Source: JBATTK01 sp049670505
GTDB taxonomy: Bacteria > Bacteroidota > Bacteroidia > Flavobacteriales > Flavobacteriaceae
Direction: 5' to 3'
NCBI GenBank assembly: GCA_049670505.1
Contig: JBATTK010000087.1
Location: 1 to 23,487, forward strand
Length of the DNA: 23,487 bases
Shown here: positions 1 through 8,753 of the stretch, in pieces
Numbering within the stretch: position 1 is the first letter of the stretch
Layout: every line of letters starts with the position of its first letter
Notes under the pieces: generated by a model
The model's database searches: none
Seen by the model: the letters and a program-made list of their open reading frames with translations, nothing else
What the model was told of the DNA's origin: nothing
Translations under genes and position numbers: made by a program

Positions 1-402
1 TTTCATGATGTCCATATCCCAGCTAGATGATAGCCCCAAGGGAATCGGAAAGGTGGTCTTGTAGCCATGGATCACATCGGAACCGATGAGCAATGGTATT
101 TTTAAGCGGGTGTTGTTTACGGCAAGCTCTTGGGCCACTCTTACCCTTTCGGGCCCTGCCACTCCGAATAGTCCTCCTACCTGTCCGGATTTTATTTTCT
201 CGGCTACATTTTTGCTGACTACGGATCCCGTGGCCACTCCACCTCCGGGGGTAAGTAAGTTGAGTTGCCCGATTTTTTCTTCCAGGGTCATTTTTTCCAG
301 AAGCACTTGTACTTCAGGTATGTCACTTTTGGTCTGCCCCTGGATGGTATGTACAAGCAAAAATATAAGGAACGGAATACAACGGTTTTTAATTAAATTC
401 AT
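1..402 (-). CDS. bglX: GH3 beta-glucosidase, N-terminal part (gene continues beyond base 1)
   Basis: The first 134 codons of a glycoside hydrolase family 3 protein are present; the rest lies outside the window. Seen: a signal peptide (MNLIKNRCIPFLIFLLVHTIQG, cleaved near residue 22), then the family-opening motif MTLEEKIGQLNL around residues 38-49, and GSDVIHGYKTTFPIPLGLSS around 108-127, which is typical of BglX-type periplasmic beta-glucosidases. The catalytic Asp and Glu of GH3 lie further on and cannot be checked. The ATG begins only 4 bp after the esterase stop codon, so the gene is the last visible member of the susC operon. Family role: release of glucose from the non-reducing end of beta-gluco-oligosaccharides; several GH3 enzymes accept sophorose (beta-1,2). 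Inference: it finishes the breakdown of oligosaccharides made by the two GH144 enzymes. Confidence 0.93.
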   Translation of the reverse strand, partial: MNLIKNRCIPFLIFLLVHTIQGQTKSDIPEVQVLLEKMTLEEKIGQLNLLTPGGGVATGSVVSKNVAEKIKSGQVGGLFGVAGPERVRVAQELAVNNTRLKIPLLIGSDVIHGYKTTFPIPLGLSSSWDMDIMK

Positions 403-406
403 AGTG

Positions 407-1204
407 TTATTGGGTATTGCGTTTTTTTGAGAAAAGCCAAGAAAGAAAATCCGGTTCTGCAAAGGCAGGATCCCAACTGTTATGGTTGGCATCATCGTAG
501 AGCGTAAACTTTGGATACCCTCCAGTCTTTAAAATGGCACTAACCATTTTAATTGAAAAATTGGGATGCACCACCTCATCCTTTGCTCCATGGAATACCC
601 ATATGGGGACTTTTTTGGCATACTTGGATGCAGCTTCTTCATTACCTCCGCCACAGATGGATATAGCTGCGGCGAACATATCCGGGTTTCTTGAAAGTAT
701 TTCAAATGTTCCCATGCCCCCCATAGATAATCCGGCAACATAAACCTGATCTTTCTTTATATACGTTTTCGCGCTTAAAGAATCCATCAATTTTAGGACC
801 AGAGCCATTGGTTTTGTGGGTTCACCTCCATTTTGAAAGACCAGTCTTTCCATGCCCCTTTTACTTCGGTCCACGATGGTGTTGGACCAAAAACTGTTGG
901 TAGGGCATTGAGGAAAAACAACGATTGCGGGAAATTTTTTTCTGTTTTCATGAGATGCAAACAAGGAGCTGCCATGTACCAATTGTTTTTCGTTATCGTT
1001 TCCACGTTCCCCGGCGCCATGCAAAAATAGCACTAAGGGATATTGTTTTTTAGCATCAAAATTAACCGGCCATAGCATTCGGTAAGCCAAGGTGTCCTGT
1101 TGCTCAATGAATAGCTCTTTCTTGTAGATCGTATCTTGTTGGGCCATCACCAAAAAGGATTCCATGGCCAAAATTATAAAAAGTATAAAATATTTACGAC
1201 CCAT
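407..1204 (-). CDS. Secreted alpha/beta-hydrolase esterase (prolyl oligopeptidase / LpqC-like)
   Basis: A 265-residue exported alpha/beta hydrolase. Residues 1-21 form a signal peptide ending VMA before QQD. The fold's landmarks are clear: LFLHGAGERG (60-68, oxyanion region), nucleophile elbow GLSMGG with Ser160, acid Asp209 in HGAKDEVV, and His241 in DANHNSW. The length suits the single-domain phospholipase/carboxylesterase and feruloyl-esterase-like group, not a full prolyl oligopeptidase. Its start overlaps the end of the upstream GH144 gene by 11 bp, and its stop is 4 bp before the GH3 start, so translation is probably coupled. Inference from context: it removes an ester substituent (for example succinyl or acetyl) from the glucan used by this locus. 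The actual ester is not visible from the sequence; a generic carboxylesterase remains possible. Confidence 0.85.
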   Translation of the reverse strand: MGRKYFILFIILAMESFLVMAQQDTIYKKELFIEQQDTLAYRMLWPVNFDAKKQYPLVLFLHGAGERGNDNEKQLVHGSSLFASHENRKKFPAIVVFPQCPTNSFWSNTIVDRSKRGMERLVFQNGGEPTKPMALVLKLMDSLSAKTYIKKDQVYVAGLSMGGMGTFEILSRNPDMFAAAISICGGGNEEAASKYAKKVPIWVFHGAKDEVVHPNFSIKMVSAILKTGGYPKFTLYDDANHNSWDPAFAEPDFLSWLFSKKRNTQ

Positions 1205-2585
1205 AGCTAAATCCTAATTTATCCAATCCGTTTTGCACCTCTTCGTTCCGCATAAATAAATTCCAGATCATAGCGGTCCTATAATTTTCGATCATGATGA
1301 TTTGTGGCCCTTGATCTATGGCCAGATAAGCTTCGGCCACCCAATAATTGTTGGAGGGGCTAAAGGCATCATAAAACCCTGCCGGACCCATGAGTCTATC
1401 TTTCAATCCATAAAATGTATGCATGGCCCTGAGCGATTCCTCCGGGGTATATGGTATGGAACTTATTGCCGCGGTCGGAGAAATAATGCCCAAATCGTTT
1501 TCGGGACTATGTGCGGCATATCCTATACTACCATCGCTATTCCTACTATAGCTGGCGGTAATCCCCCAAATATTTTCTCCGTAATCCCGATATCCCAACG
1601 GGTTTTCAATACAATATGCATAATTTATTCTAGTATGGTTGAGGTTGACACTACCATAATCCACATACTGATCTGAAAGTCCGTTGGGGTTCAAACCCAG
1701 ATAGGAATAATGTGCCCAAAAAAGTGGCCCGCCAAAATCTTGAGAACCTGCATGTCTTACCAAGAGAGGAATGCCGTACTGCACATTTGTAGCAACGATA
1801 CCGCCATTGGAAGCCCAACCGTTATCATAGACTTCTGGAGCAATGGAATGTGCTATGGAAGAAGCGGCTAGGATATAGGTGATCAGGATTTCATTATATC
1901 CTTTTAGTTGGAGATTGATGGCAAACCCATGGTTAGGGCTCCAATGCCAATACAAAACTTCTTGCCCTTGAGTGTACCAATCCCATTCTACTTCTTTCCA
2001 AAGCTGGTCCGCTTTATCGGCCAAGGCCATTTCTTCGGCATCCCCGTTTTTATAATATTCCTTGATACAGATCAATCCCTGTACCAAAAAGGCGGTCTCT
2101 ACAATGTCCCCACCATCATCTAATTCACTAAATGGTATCGTTTTCCCCGTTGTGCCGTTCAACCAGTGGGGCCATGCGCCATGGAACCTATCGGCATTTT
2201 CCAAAAAAACAAGGATTTTTGATAAGCGATCTTTGGCTTGTTCCCTGCTAATAAAATTTCGTTCTACAGCCACTAAGATACTCATCAATCCAAAACCTGT
2301 ACCTCCTGTAGTAACGGTATTTTCACCCAATCCTGGATTGTTTGGATGGTATCTTTCCCTTGCTGCACCGGAATTGGCATCTGCAAAATCCCAAAAGTAC
2401 TTGAAGGTCTCCATCTGCACCAAGTCCATGAGTTCCGTATCGGAGAGCGGGTCTATTTCTTCTTCTGGCGGGCTGTCCGAATCTATGGGTGGGTCCGATG
2501 GATTGTCCACCATAGGTTCCGCATCGCCATTAGAACAGGAACAGACGAGTAAAAAGGCAAACCCTAAGAAAAATCCTCTATCCAT
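1194..2585 (-). CDS. GH144 family lipoprotein, putative endo-beta-1,2-glucanase (second copy)
   Basis: A 463-residue 'glucoamylase-like' (PF10091-type) protein of the GH144 class. A lipoprotein signal is visible, VCSC with Cys17 as the likely lipidated residue, followed by an acidic, Pro/Ser-rich linker (about 25-46) that suits surface display. Family landmarks in order: TTGG (92-95), DDGGD with Glu163 just after (156-163), YWHWSPN (212-218), GYNE (229-232), PLFWAHYSYLGLNP, ISPTAAISSIPYTP, LAIDQGP and MIENYR near the end. These acidic and aromatic motifs are shared with the neighbouring paralog. Characterised GH144 enzymes hydrolyse beta-1,2-glucan, endo (Chitinophaga) or releasing sophorose (Parabacteroides). 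The start lies 8 bp after the stop of the first copy and its end overlaps the esterase start. Whether this copy is endo- or exo-acting cannot be told. Confidence 0.88.
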   Translation of the reverse strand: MDRGFFLGFAFLLVCSCSNGDAEPMVDNPSDPPIDSDSPPEEEIDPLSDTELMDLVQMETFKYFWDFADANSGAARERYHPNNPGLGENTVTTGGTGFGLMSILVAVERNFISREQAKDRLSKILVFLENADRFHGAWPHWLNGTTGKTIPFSELDDGGDIVETAFLVQGLICIKEYYKNGDAEEMALADKADQLWKEVEWDWYTQGQEVLYWHWSPNHGFAINLQLKGYNEILITYILAASSIAHSIAPEVYDNGWASNGGIVATNVQYGIPLLVRHAGSQDFGGPLFWAHYSYLGLNPNGLSDQYVDYGSVNLNHTRINYAYCIENPLGYRDYGENIWGITASYSRNSDGSIGYAAHSPENDLGIISPTAAISSIPYTPEESLRAMHTFYGLKDRLMGPAGFYDAFSPSNNYWVAEAYLAIDQGPQIIMIENYRTAMIWNLFMRNEEVQNGLDKLGFSYGS

Positions 2586-2593
2586 TTTCGTGC

Positions 2594-3967
2594 TTATTTA
2601 CTTGTGAATCCCAATTTTTCCAAACCTACTTGTACGTCCTCATTTTTCATAAACCAATTCCAAAGTAGGCCACTTCTGTAATTTTCTATCATCACGGGAA
2701 TAGGTCCTTGATCTATGGCCAGATATCGTGGCAAGTACCAATCGTGTTCCAAACTAAATGCATCGTAAGGGCCAAATTTTCCGGTAAGACTGTCCTGTTC
2801 CTCATACATATATCTTAGAAATGCAAGACTTTCCTTTGGGGTGTAGGGCATGGAAGATAGCGCCGCAGTGGGAGAAATAACTCCAAGATCCTTATCAGGT
2901 CGGTGACCAGCATAACCTTTCATAGAGTAACTGGAGGTAAGGCCCCAGCATTTTTCTCCGTAGCCTTTGTAGTTATGCGGATTTTCCACACAGTGCTTAT
3001 GATGAATGCGCGCATGGTTTGTGTTCAATTTCCAGTAATCGCCAAATTTGTCGGTAAGCCCTTTTGGATTTAAACCTAAATGGGAATAGTGTGCCCAGAA
3101 AAGTGGACCTACGGGGGAACTGTCATGTTCGTAGTGGTCCAGTTCGGTATCTAGACCGTAATATATAGTGCCTTTTGAAATTTTACCATTTCTGGCCCAG
3201 CCTTTTTCATACGCTTCTTTTTGTATCGGATGGGTCGGGGAAGCGGCAGCCAAAACATACATAATGAGACACTCGTTGTACCCTCCAATGGGAAAATTCA
3301 TCTCCCACCCATAGTTTGGCGACCAATGCCAGTACAGTACCTTTTCTCCTCCCTTGGTATACCAATCCCATTCTACTTCTTCCCAAAGTTTTTGGATTTT
3401 ATCGGTTAGTTCCCGTTCCCTTTCGTTTCCATCCTTAAAATATTCTTTTACGGTAAGCAGTCCCTGTACCAAAAAAGCGGTCTCTACCAAATCGCCGCCA
3501 TCATCCTTTGGACTAAAAGCTTTGGTTTTTCCCGTAGGCCCATCCAACCAATGGGGCCATGCTCCATGATAACGGTCTGCCTTGGCCAAGTATGCTACAA
3601 TAAGCTCATAGCGGGCCAAAGCTTGTTCCCTACTGATGAATCCGCGTTCTATACCTACTAGGATGGCCATAAGTCCAAAACCGGAACCTCCTGTAGTTAC
3701 AATATTCCGATCATTACTAGGATAGATATTATCTAAATGAATACGCTCCCTTGCCAGACCGGAGGTAGGTTCGGCGCCTTCCCAAAAATAGTTAAAGGTT
3801 TCCCGCTGTACCCGATCCATTAATTCTTCGTCCGAATAGGGGGTTTTGGCATCTAATTTTGAAATCACTTTTTTTTTGTCCGAAGTTTTTTGGCCGTTGC
3901 ATCCCGCTACTACGGATACAACGGCCACCAAAACTAAACTTAAAACTAACTCAAATACTACTTTCAT
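2594..3967 (-). CDS. GH144 family lipoprotein, putative endo-beta-1,2-glucanase (first copy)
   Basis: A 457-residue GH144/PF10091-type protein and tandem paralog of the next gene. I chose the ATG at 3967 because an A-rich TAAAAAAT stands directly before it and a clean lipoprotein signal follows (MKVVFELVLSLVLVAVV, then VVAGC). An ATG 12 bp further up (3979), overlapping the susD end by 7 bp, is the alternative. Counting from that upstream Met: TTGG 95-98, DDGGD 159-163 with Glu166, YWHWSPN 216-222, GYNE 233-236, PLFWAHYSHLGLNP, ISPTAALSSMPYTP, LAIDQGP and MIENYR. Unlike its paralog it has a basic, Lys-rich and short stretch between the lipid anchor and the domain, and it differs in the loop around residues 260-290. 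Likely role: cleaving beta-1,2-glucan at the cell surface or in the periplasm. Confidence 0.9.
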   Translation of the reverse strand: MKVVFELVLSLVLVAVVSVVAGCNGQKTSDKKKVISKLDAKTPYSDEELMDRVQRETFNYFWEGAEPTSGLARERIHLDNIYPSNDRNIVTTGGSGFGLMAILVGIERGFISREQALARYELIVAYLAKADRYHGAWPHWLDGPTGKTKAFSPKDDGGDLVETAFLVQGLLTVKEYFKDGNERERELTDKIQKLWEEVEWDWYTKGGEKVLYWHWSPNYGWEMNFPIGGYNECLIMYVLAAASPTHPIQKEAYEKGWARNGKISKGTIYYGLDTELDHYEHDSSPVGPLFWAHYSHLGLNPKGLTDKFGDYWKLNTNHARIHHKHCVENPHNYKGYGEKCWGLTSSYSMKGYAGHRPDKDLGVISPTAALSSMPYTPKESLAFLRYMYEEQDSLTGKFGPYDAFSLEHDWYLPRYLAIDQGPIPVMIENYRSGLLWNWFMKNEDVQVGLEKLGFTSK

Positions 3968-3972
3968 ATTTT

Positions 3973-5427
3973 TTACCATCCAGGGTTTTGGGTCATCTCC
4001 GGGGTCTGTATCAATTGATCATTAGGAATGGGATATAGCTCATGCCTGCCTGTAATAAACGGAAAGCCCAATGCGGTCATAACTTCTGCCGCCCTATCGG
4101 TCCTCAGCAGATCAAACCAACGATCGTGCTCCATTGCAAGCTCCAGTCTGCGTTCCTTCCAAATGGCTTGTCGTAATGCCGATTGATCGGTTGTGGTGAC
4201 GTCTGAAAGGTTTACCCTGGTCCGCACCCTGTTCAATGGTACGAGAGCATCACTGGACTGCCCTAATTCGTTCAAGGCTTCTGCACGGATCAACAGAATT
4301 TCGGCAAAGCGAAGGATACGGATATTCTTATCGCCGTCTGGCTGACCTGCATTAGCACTGGAATACGCTTTTTCATTATATCTTGGATTTTCCGCACCTG
4401 CGTTTACAACCCTACCGTCAAAGAGGGTCTCACCTCTAAATATGATGGTGGCATCCCTTCTGATCGCATCGCCTTCAGCTTCAAAGGCATTTAAAAGATC
4501 TTCCGAAGGGGTGTTAAAGCCCCATCCAAAACCATCTGGTCCCCTGGCTCCCTGTGTAGAAGAGTATTGTTGTATACCATGGGCAATAATCTCACCGCGC
4601 CCCTGTAGTTCAAAAATGGATTCGATACCGTTTTCTGTGGAAGCTCGCCAAACAGTTGCATAATCGGGCTCCAAATCATATTCTCCAGAAGTAATTACCG
4701 TATTGGCTATATCGGCGGCATCCTGCCACTTTTCCTGATACAAATATACTTTGGCCAATAAGGATTGGGCGGCACCTTTGGTAGCCCTTCCCAAATCTTG
4801 GTTTGCATATTCACTTTTTAATGGTAATACGGGTATAGCTTCTAAAAGATCCTGCTCTATAAATGCATATACATTGGCAGCGGGAGCTCTGGTCAAAATA
4901 TCTATATCCTGTAAGGGAACATCCCCAAAAGAACGCACCAACCAAAAATAGTTAAGGGCCCTTAGAAATTTACATTCCCCGATTAAGCGAGCCCTTAAGT
5001 TTTCATCTATAGGACTAAATTCTTCAGTAAACTCTATGGCCAACGAAGCCCTGCCAATGGTCTTGTACCATTGTTCCCACATGGCCCTAACAGAAGGGAC
5101 GGATGTAGTATGTGTAAGCCCGTCCAATAAGTTTTTGTCCGCACCGGTATCCGTAGGGGCACTTCCTTTATCGGAATTATCCGAAATAATTTCGGTTATC
5201 CCCAAAAAAGAGAAGGCATAGTCAAAATCTGTATGATTTCCGTAAACGCCCGTTACAAATTGGACGGGTTGAAAATCTTCCCCACTTTCTTCGGCGGTAG
5301 GGTCGATCACTTCTACCTCTTCTACAAAATCGTCGCAGCTGTATATACCGCCCGTAATGAGTAGGAGGTAAAAAAGATATTTTAGTTTAGTTTCCATAAT
5401 CATTTTGTTTTTTGATATCGTATTCAT
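3973..5427 (-). CDS. SusD/RagB-family glycan-binding outer-membrane lipoprotein
   Basis: A 484-residue SusD-like protein. The signal ends in IYSC with Cys31 as lipid site, then DDFVEEVEV. The helical TPR-type core shows SusD features: RLIGECKFLRALNYFWLVRSFGDVPL near residue 150-175, AKVYLYQEKWQDAADIANTVI, EILLIRAEALNELG, IWKERRLELAMEHDRWFDLLR, and the usual C-terminal NPGW. The start ATG shares one base with the susC stop (TAATG), which favours this start and translational coupling. Two further Mets (at 5403 and 5397) would give a shorter, more conventional signal peptide, and an A-rich tract stands before them. Known role: captures oligosaccharides at the surface and closes as a lid over the SusC barrel. 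Substrate is inferred from the GH144/GH3 neighbours. Confidence 0.95.
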   Translation of the reverse strand: MNTISKNKMIMETKLKYLFYLLLITGGIYSCDDFVEEVEVIDPTAEESGEDFQPVQFVTGVYGNHTDFDYAFSFLGITEIISDNSDKGSAPTDTGADKNLLDGLTHTTSVPSVRAMWEQWYKTIGRASLAIEFTEEFSPIDENLRARLIGECKFLRALNYFWLVRSFGDVPLQDIDILTRAPAANVYAFIEQDLLEAIPVLPLKSEYANQDLGRATKGAAQSLLAKVYLYQEKWQDAADIANTVITSGEYDLEPDYATVWRASTENGIESIFELQGRGEIIAHGIQQYSSTQGARGPDGFGWGFNTPSEDLLNAFEAEGDAIRRDATIIFRGETLFDGRVVNAGAENPRYNEKAYSSANAGQPDGDKNIRILRFAEILLIRAEALNELGQSSDALVPLNRVRTRVNLSDVTTTDQSALRQAIWKERRLELAMEHDRWFDLLRTDRAAEVMTALGFPFITGRHELYPIPNDQLIQTPEMTQNPGW

Positions 5428-8400
5428 TATAACTGTAAGTTAAGACCAAGAATAAAGGTGCTGGTCGTGGGATAGGCATCTAATTCAATTCCTGTTCCAA
5501 ACCTAGGATTTCCAAATTCCGGGTTTCCCGATTCGTCCGTCCCACTTCTATTTAACTCAGGTGTAAAACCGGAATAATTGGTGAACATAAATGGATTCTG
5601 CGCCGTAAAATAAATACGGGCCCTGTTTAAAAAGCCTAGTTGACTGAAGGTATATCCCAAGGTAATATTATTGATCCTAAAGAAGTCCCCGTCCTCCAAC
5701 CAATAGGAAGAGGCCAAGGCATCCCGATCCGCACCCGGATTGGAATTGGTAGAACCTTCTCCGGTCCAACGATTATTAAAGATCTCTTCAGTAATATTTA
5801 CACTTTGAAGTCTGGTATTGGCCAAACCATTATAGATTTTGTTTCCACCCACGCCAAAGCCGTCGATACTAAAATCGAAATTTTTGTATTGTGCCCCAAT
5901 ATTTACACCATAGTTGAAAGTGGGTACATAGGTGCCAAAGAATTTTTTATCCCGATCATCTATGGCCCCATCCCCGTTTTGATCCACATAGCGTAAGTGT
6001 CCTGGACGTGCGTTACCCACAGAAGGGTTATTGTCTATTTCTTCTTGGGTCTGCCAAACACCGTCAGCTTCTAGCAGCCACCATGCAAATAACGGTTCAC
6101 CTTCTTGCAAGCGTTTTGTTATTTGTCCATTGCTAAGGCTGCCGCCTGTTTCCCCATCAAATCCCGGAACCACATTTTGAACCCGGTTTTTATTGGTAGA
6201 AAAGTTGGCCCCGACATTGTAGCTGAAGTTCTCCCCAATATTGTCCTTCCAATTGACCAAAACCTCCACACCAGTATTGGAAACTTCCGCGGCCTGTGCC
6301 AAGAAATCACCTTCCGCTACCGAGTTTAGTGTATTCTGAACGTTGATAATGGCATTTGTGTTAGTTCTATCATAGTAAGCAAAAGTTCCCGATAGCCTAC
6401 TGTCTAACAATGCAAAATCAAAGCCACCTTCCCATTCTTCGGTAACTTCCCACTGTAAAGGAAAGACGGGACTACCGAACCTAGCTCCAAAAATCAATTC
6501 CTGTGTTGGCCCAAAAACATAGTTTGAATTTGTATTGGGTCCTATACTGTTTCCGTTTGTTAGCACCTGTTGTACATTAATCGGAACATTGGCATTGCCC
6601 AACTGCCCCCAACCTGCAAAGATTTTCAGGAAATTTAACGTATTGTTCTCCTTTAGAAAGTTTTCTTCGGTTATGGTCCAGCCCACACTGACCGCAGGAA
6701 AGTTGTCAAAGAAATTTTCCCCGGTTACAAAATCACTGGTACCGTCCCTACGGATAACGCCCCTTATAAAATACTTTCCGGCATAATCGTATTCCGCTCG
6801 GGCAAAATAGGATTGTAGATTGGTAGATTGGTTGAATTCCTGATTTACCGTATTATCAAAAAGAGAAGAGGTCCTTCTGCCCAAACTGCGAAGTCTTGAT
6901 TCATCGAATACGTCAAAGGCTTCTCCCACAATTCGTTCCCTACCCCCAAAGTTTTCACGACTTAAACCTACTGTTGCCGATACATTGTGTTTTTCAAAAG
7001 ATTTGTCGAAGCTTAGGAAACCTTCAATATTCCATCTAAAAAATTCGATATCCTCTACATTAAAGCGATTGTTGGCAAACTCGGTAGAAACAATGCCATC
7101 TCCATCGGCATCTGCCCTTGCTGCCTCAAATTGTTCTACCGTACGTACGGGGTCGGCATTCAACCATTGTTGTCTAACAGGTTCAAACGTATTTTTCTTG
7201 GAATAGAACTGGGTAGCACCAAACCTGCTCGTAAATTTTAGATAATCGGTTATATCGGCTTCGGCCGTAATCTGCCCCTGTAGGGTAGTAGTGTTTATAC
7301 TTTCATCTGCAAAAAAGACTTGGGAAACCGGGTTTCCCGCACTATTTAGGCGCCCTACGGATTCCCCTTCGGCAGCTTCAAAACCTACTACACCTGTGGT
7401 CTGGTTATAAAAAGATTGGCCAAACCTACCAGTGTCATAAAAAACAGGTACTAATGGCGATTGTCTGTAGGCATTATTAAAAGCGCCGAAAGGCTTGGGG
7501 GATTCGTTGGTATAGGTAATATTCAAGTTTTGTATAATCCTAAACCTGTCATCAAATAAATGGAATGTATTATTACTTCGTATATTTCCCCTACTATATT
7601 TATTATCCTCCAATATACCTTCCTCATCATAAAAATTGTAACTTAAAAAATAGTCTATGCTCTCACTGGCACCGGACACGGAGAAGTTATTGCTGGTAAT
7701 GGTACCGGTCTGTAGGACCTCATCGTACCAATCTGTATCATAGCGTTGGTCTGCCTGCAATGAAAACCCTCCTATGGCCGCATTCTCTTCATTAAAGTAC
7801 TGTGTATACTGCGAGGCGTTGGCCATTTCTACCTGATTCAATACCGTTCTCATTCCATAAAAGGTGTCAAAGTTAAAATTGATTTTTCCTTTTTTCCCTT
7901 TTTTGGTGGTAACCAAAATAACGCCATTGGCCGCCCGTATACCATAAATATTAGCGTAAGAGGCTCCTTTAAGAAATTCTATGGATTCAATATCGGACGG
8001 ATTAATACTCCTGATATCCTGCAAAGGTTGGCCGTCTACTACGTAAAAAGGCTCTCTCCCTGCCTGGGCGGTTCCTACACCCCTAACAATAACAGTGGGT
8101 GTTGCCCCTGGAGCATCACTGGCAATAATGTTAACCCCCGCTACTTTTCCTTGTATGGATTGTACGGCTGTTAGGGCCGGTTGCTTTACAATTTCATCCG
8201 ATTTTATAGAAACTACGGCTCCTGTAATATCCGATCTTTTCTGTTTTCCGTAGCCCACTACGACCACCTCGTCCAGAGCCTGTTCACTTTCCGATAGGGT
8301 AATGTTGAGTGTAGTATTACCATTTACCGCTACTTCTTGGGTGGTAAATCCGATATAGCTTACGACTAGAACTCCGTTGCCCGGCACATTTTCCAGAACA

Positions 8401-8582
8401 AAATTCCCATCAAAATCGGTCTGGGTACCTGTAGTAGTGTTCTGCACTATAACACTGGCGCCTGGTAGTGGTTGTCCATCGCTATCCGATATCGTTCCCG
8501 ACACCGTGATATTATCCTGTGCAAATGCTGTAAGCTGGAACAACAAAAGAGAAATCAATAATAATGCACTTCTTATTTTCAT
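5427..8582 (-). CDS. SusC/RagA-family TonB-dependent outer-membrane transporter
   Basis: A 1051-residue SusC-type transporter of normal length. Signal peptide 1-21 (cut after AFA); carboxypeptidase-D regulatory-like domain about 24-100 (VSGTISDSDGQPLPGASVIV, DFDGNF); then the SusC-specific DEVVVVGYG (104-112) and plug domain to about 230 (PTVIVRGVGTAQAG, YIRG-like NGVILVTTKKGKKGK); the rest is a 22-strand barrel ending FILGLNLQL. It is the first gene of the minus-strand operon, 242 bp downstream of the regulator's stop. A promoter and a candidate operator lie about 140-190 bp before its start, leaving a leader of roughly 130 nt. Role: energy-dependent import of oligosaccharides with the SusD lid. 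The terminal residue is Leu rather than the usual aromatic residue; the effect is unknown. Confidence 0.96.
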   Translation of the reverse strand: MKIRSALLLISLLLFQLTAFAQDNITVSGTISDSDGQPLPGASVIVQNTTTGTQTDFDGNFVLENVPGNGVLVVSYIGFTTQEVAVNGNTTLNITLSESEQALDEVVVVGYGKQKRSDITGAVVSIKSDEIVKQPALTAVQSIQGKVAGVNIIASDAPGATPTVIVRGVGTAQAGREPFYVVDGQPLQDIRSINPSDIESIEFLKGASYANIYGIRAANGVILVTTKKGKKGKINFNFDTFYGMRTVLNQVEMANASQYTQYFNEENAAIGGFSLQADQRYDTDWYDEVLQTGTITSNNFSVSGASESIDYFLSYNFYDEEGILEDNKYSRGNIRSNNTFHLFDDRFRIIQNLNITYTNESPKPFGAFNNAYRQSPLVPVFYDTGRFGQSFYNQTTGVVGFEAAEGESVGRLNSAGNPVSQVFFADESINTTTLQGQITAEADITDYLKFTSRFGATQFYSKKNTFEPVRQQWLNADPVRTVEQFEAARADADGDGIVSTEFANNRFNVEDIEFFRWNIEGFLSFDKSFEKHNVSATVGLSRENFGGRERIVGEAFDVFDESRLRSLGRRTSSLFDNTVNQEFNQSTNLQSYFARAEYDYAGKYFIRGVIRRDGTSDFVTGENFFDNFPAVSVGWTITEENFLKENNTLNFLKIFAGWGQLGNANVPINVQQVLTNGNSIGPNTNSNYVFGPTQELIFGARFGSPVFPLQWEVTEEWEGGFDFALLDSRLSGTFAYYDRTNTNAIINVQNTLNSVAEGDFLAQAAEVSNTGVEVLVNWKDNIGENFSYNVGANFSTNKNRVQNVVPGFDGETGGSLSNGQITKRLQEGEPLFAWWLLEADGVWQTQEEIDNNPSVGNARPGHLRYVDQNGDGAIDDRDKKFFGTYVPTFNYGVNIGAQYKNFDFSIDGFGVGGNKIYNGLANTRLQSVNITEEIFNNRWTGEGSTNSNPGADRDALASSYWLEDGDFFRINNITLGYTFSQLGFLNRARIYFTAQNPFMFTNYSGFTPELNRSGTDESGNPEFGNPRFGTGIELDAYPTTSTFILGLNLQL

Positions 8583-8652
8583 AATAGTTTAAATATTGAG
8601 TTAGAATTTTACTAAATTAATAAGGAAAGGCCTGTTTTACGGCTATTGAGTA

Positions 8653-8670
8653 TACATAACAATTACATCA
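8653..8670 (+). promoter_or_regulatory. Candidate operator, opposite-facing 7-mer pair in the susC leader
   Basis: TACATAA-N4-TACATCA read on the plus strand, with start-to-start distance 11 bp, the same spacing as the pair before susC and the pair before the GH43 gene. It lies about 70 bp before the susC start and about 85 bp inside of the other pair, so it would fall in the transcribed leader. It may allow looping or act as a roadblock. Function is inferred only from the repeated layout. Confidence 0.4.
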
Positions 8671-8721
8671 TCCATTTAACTATACGGTACTGCCAGTGTT
8701 ACAAGGTCTATGCAGTAGAGA

Positions 8722-8751
8722 GAAAGTTAATTTCATGTAAAATTTTAACAA
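8722..8751 (-). promoter_or_regulatory. Predicted Bacteroidota-type promoter of the susC operon
   Basis: On the minus strand a TTG (-33 box, bases 8749-8751) is followed after exactly 19 bp by TAACTTTC (-7 box, 8722-8729), one mismatch from the Bacteroidota consensus TAnnTTTG. This would start transcription near 8715 and leave a leader of about 130 nt. The candidate activator site ends two bases upstream of the TTG, an arrangement typical of class II activation. Confidence 0.6.
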
Positions 8752-8753
8752 TG

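Noticed and set aside
2062..2607. A 181-codon open frame on the plus strand opposite the GH144 gene
   Set aside because: It is the shadow of the strongly coding GH144 frame, with low-complexity Ser/Pro composition and no domain or ribosome-binding signal.
8583..8640. A second, closer promoter for susC
   Set aside because: No TAnnTTTG-like box with a TTG at 19 bp could be found in this part; the box at 8722 is clearly better.
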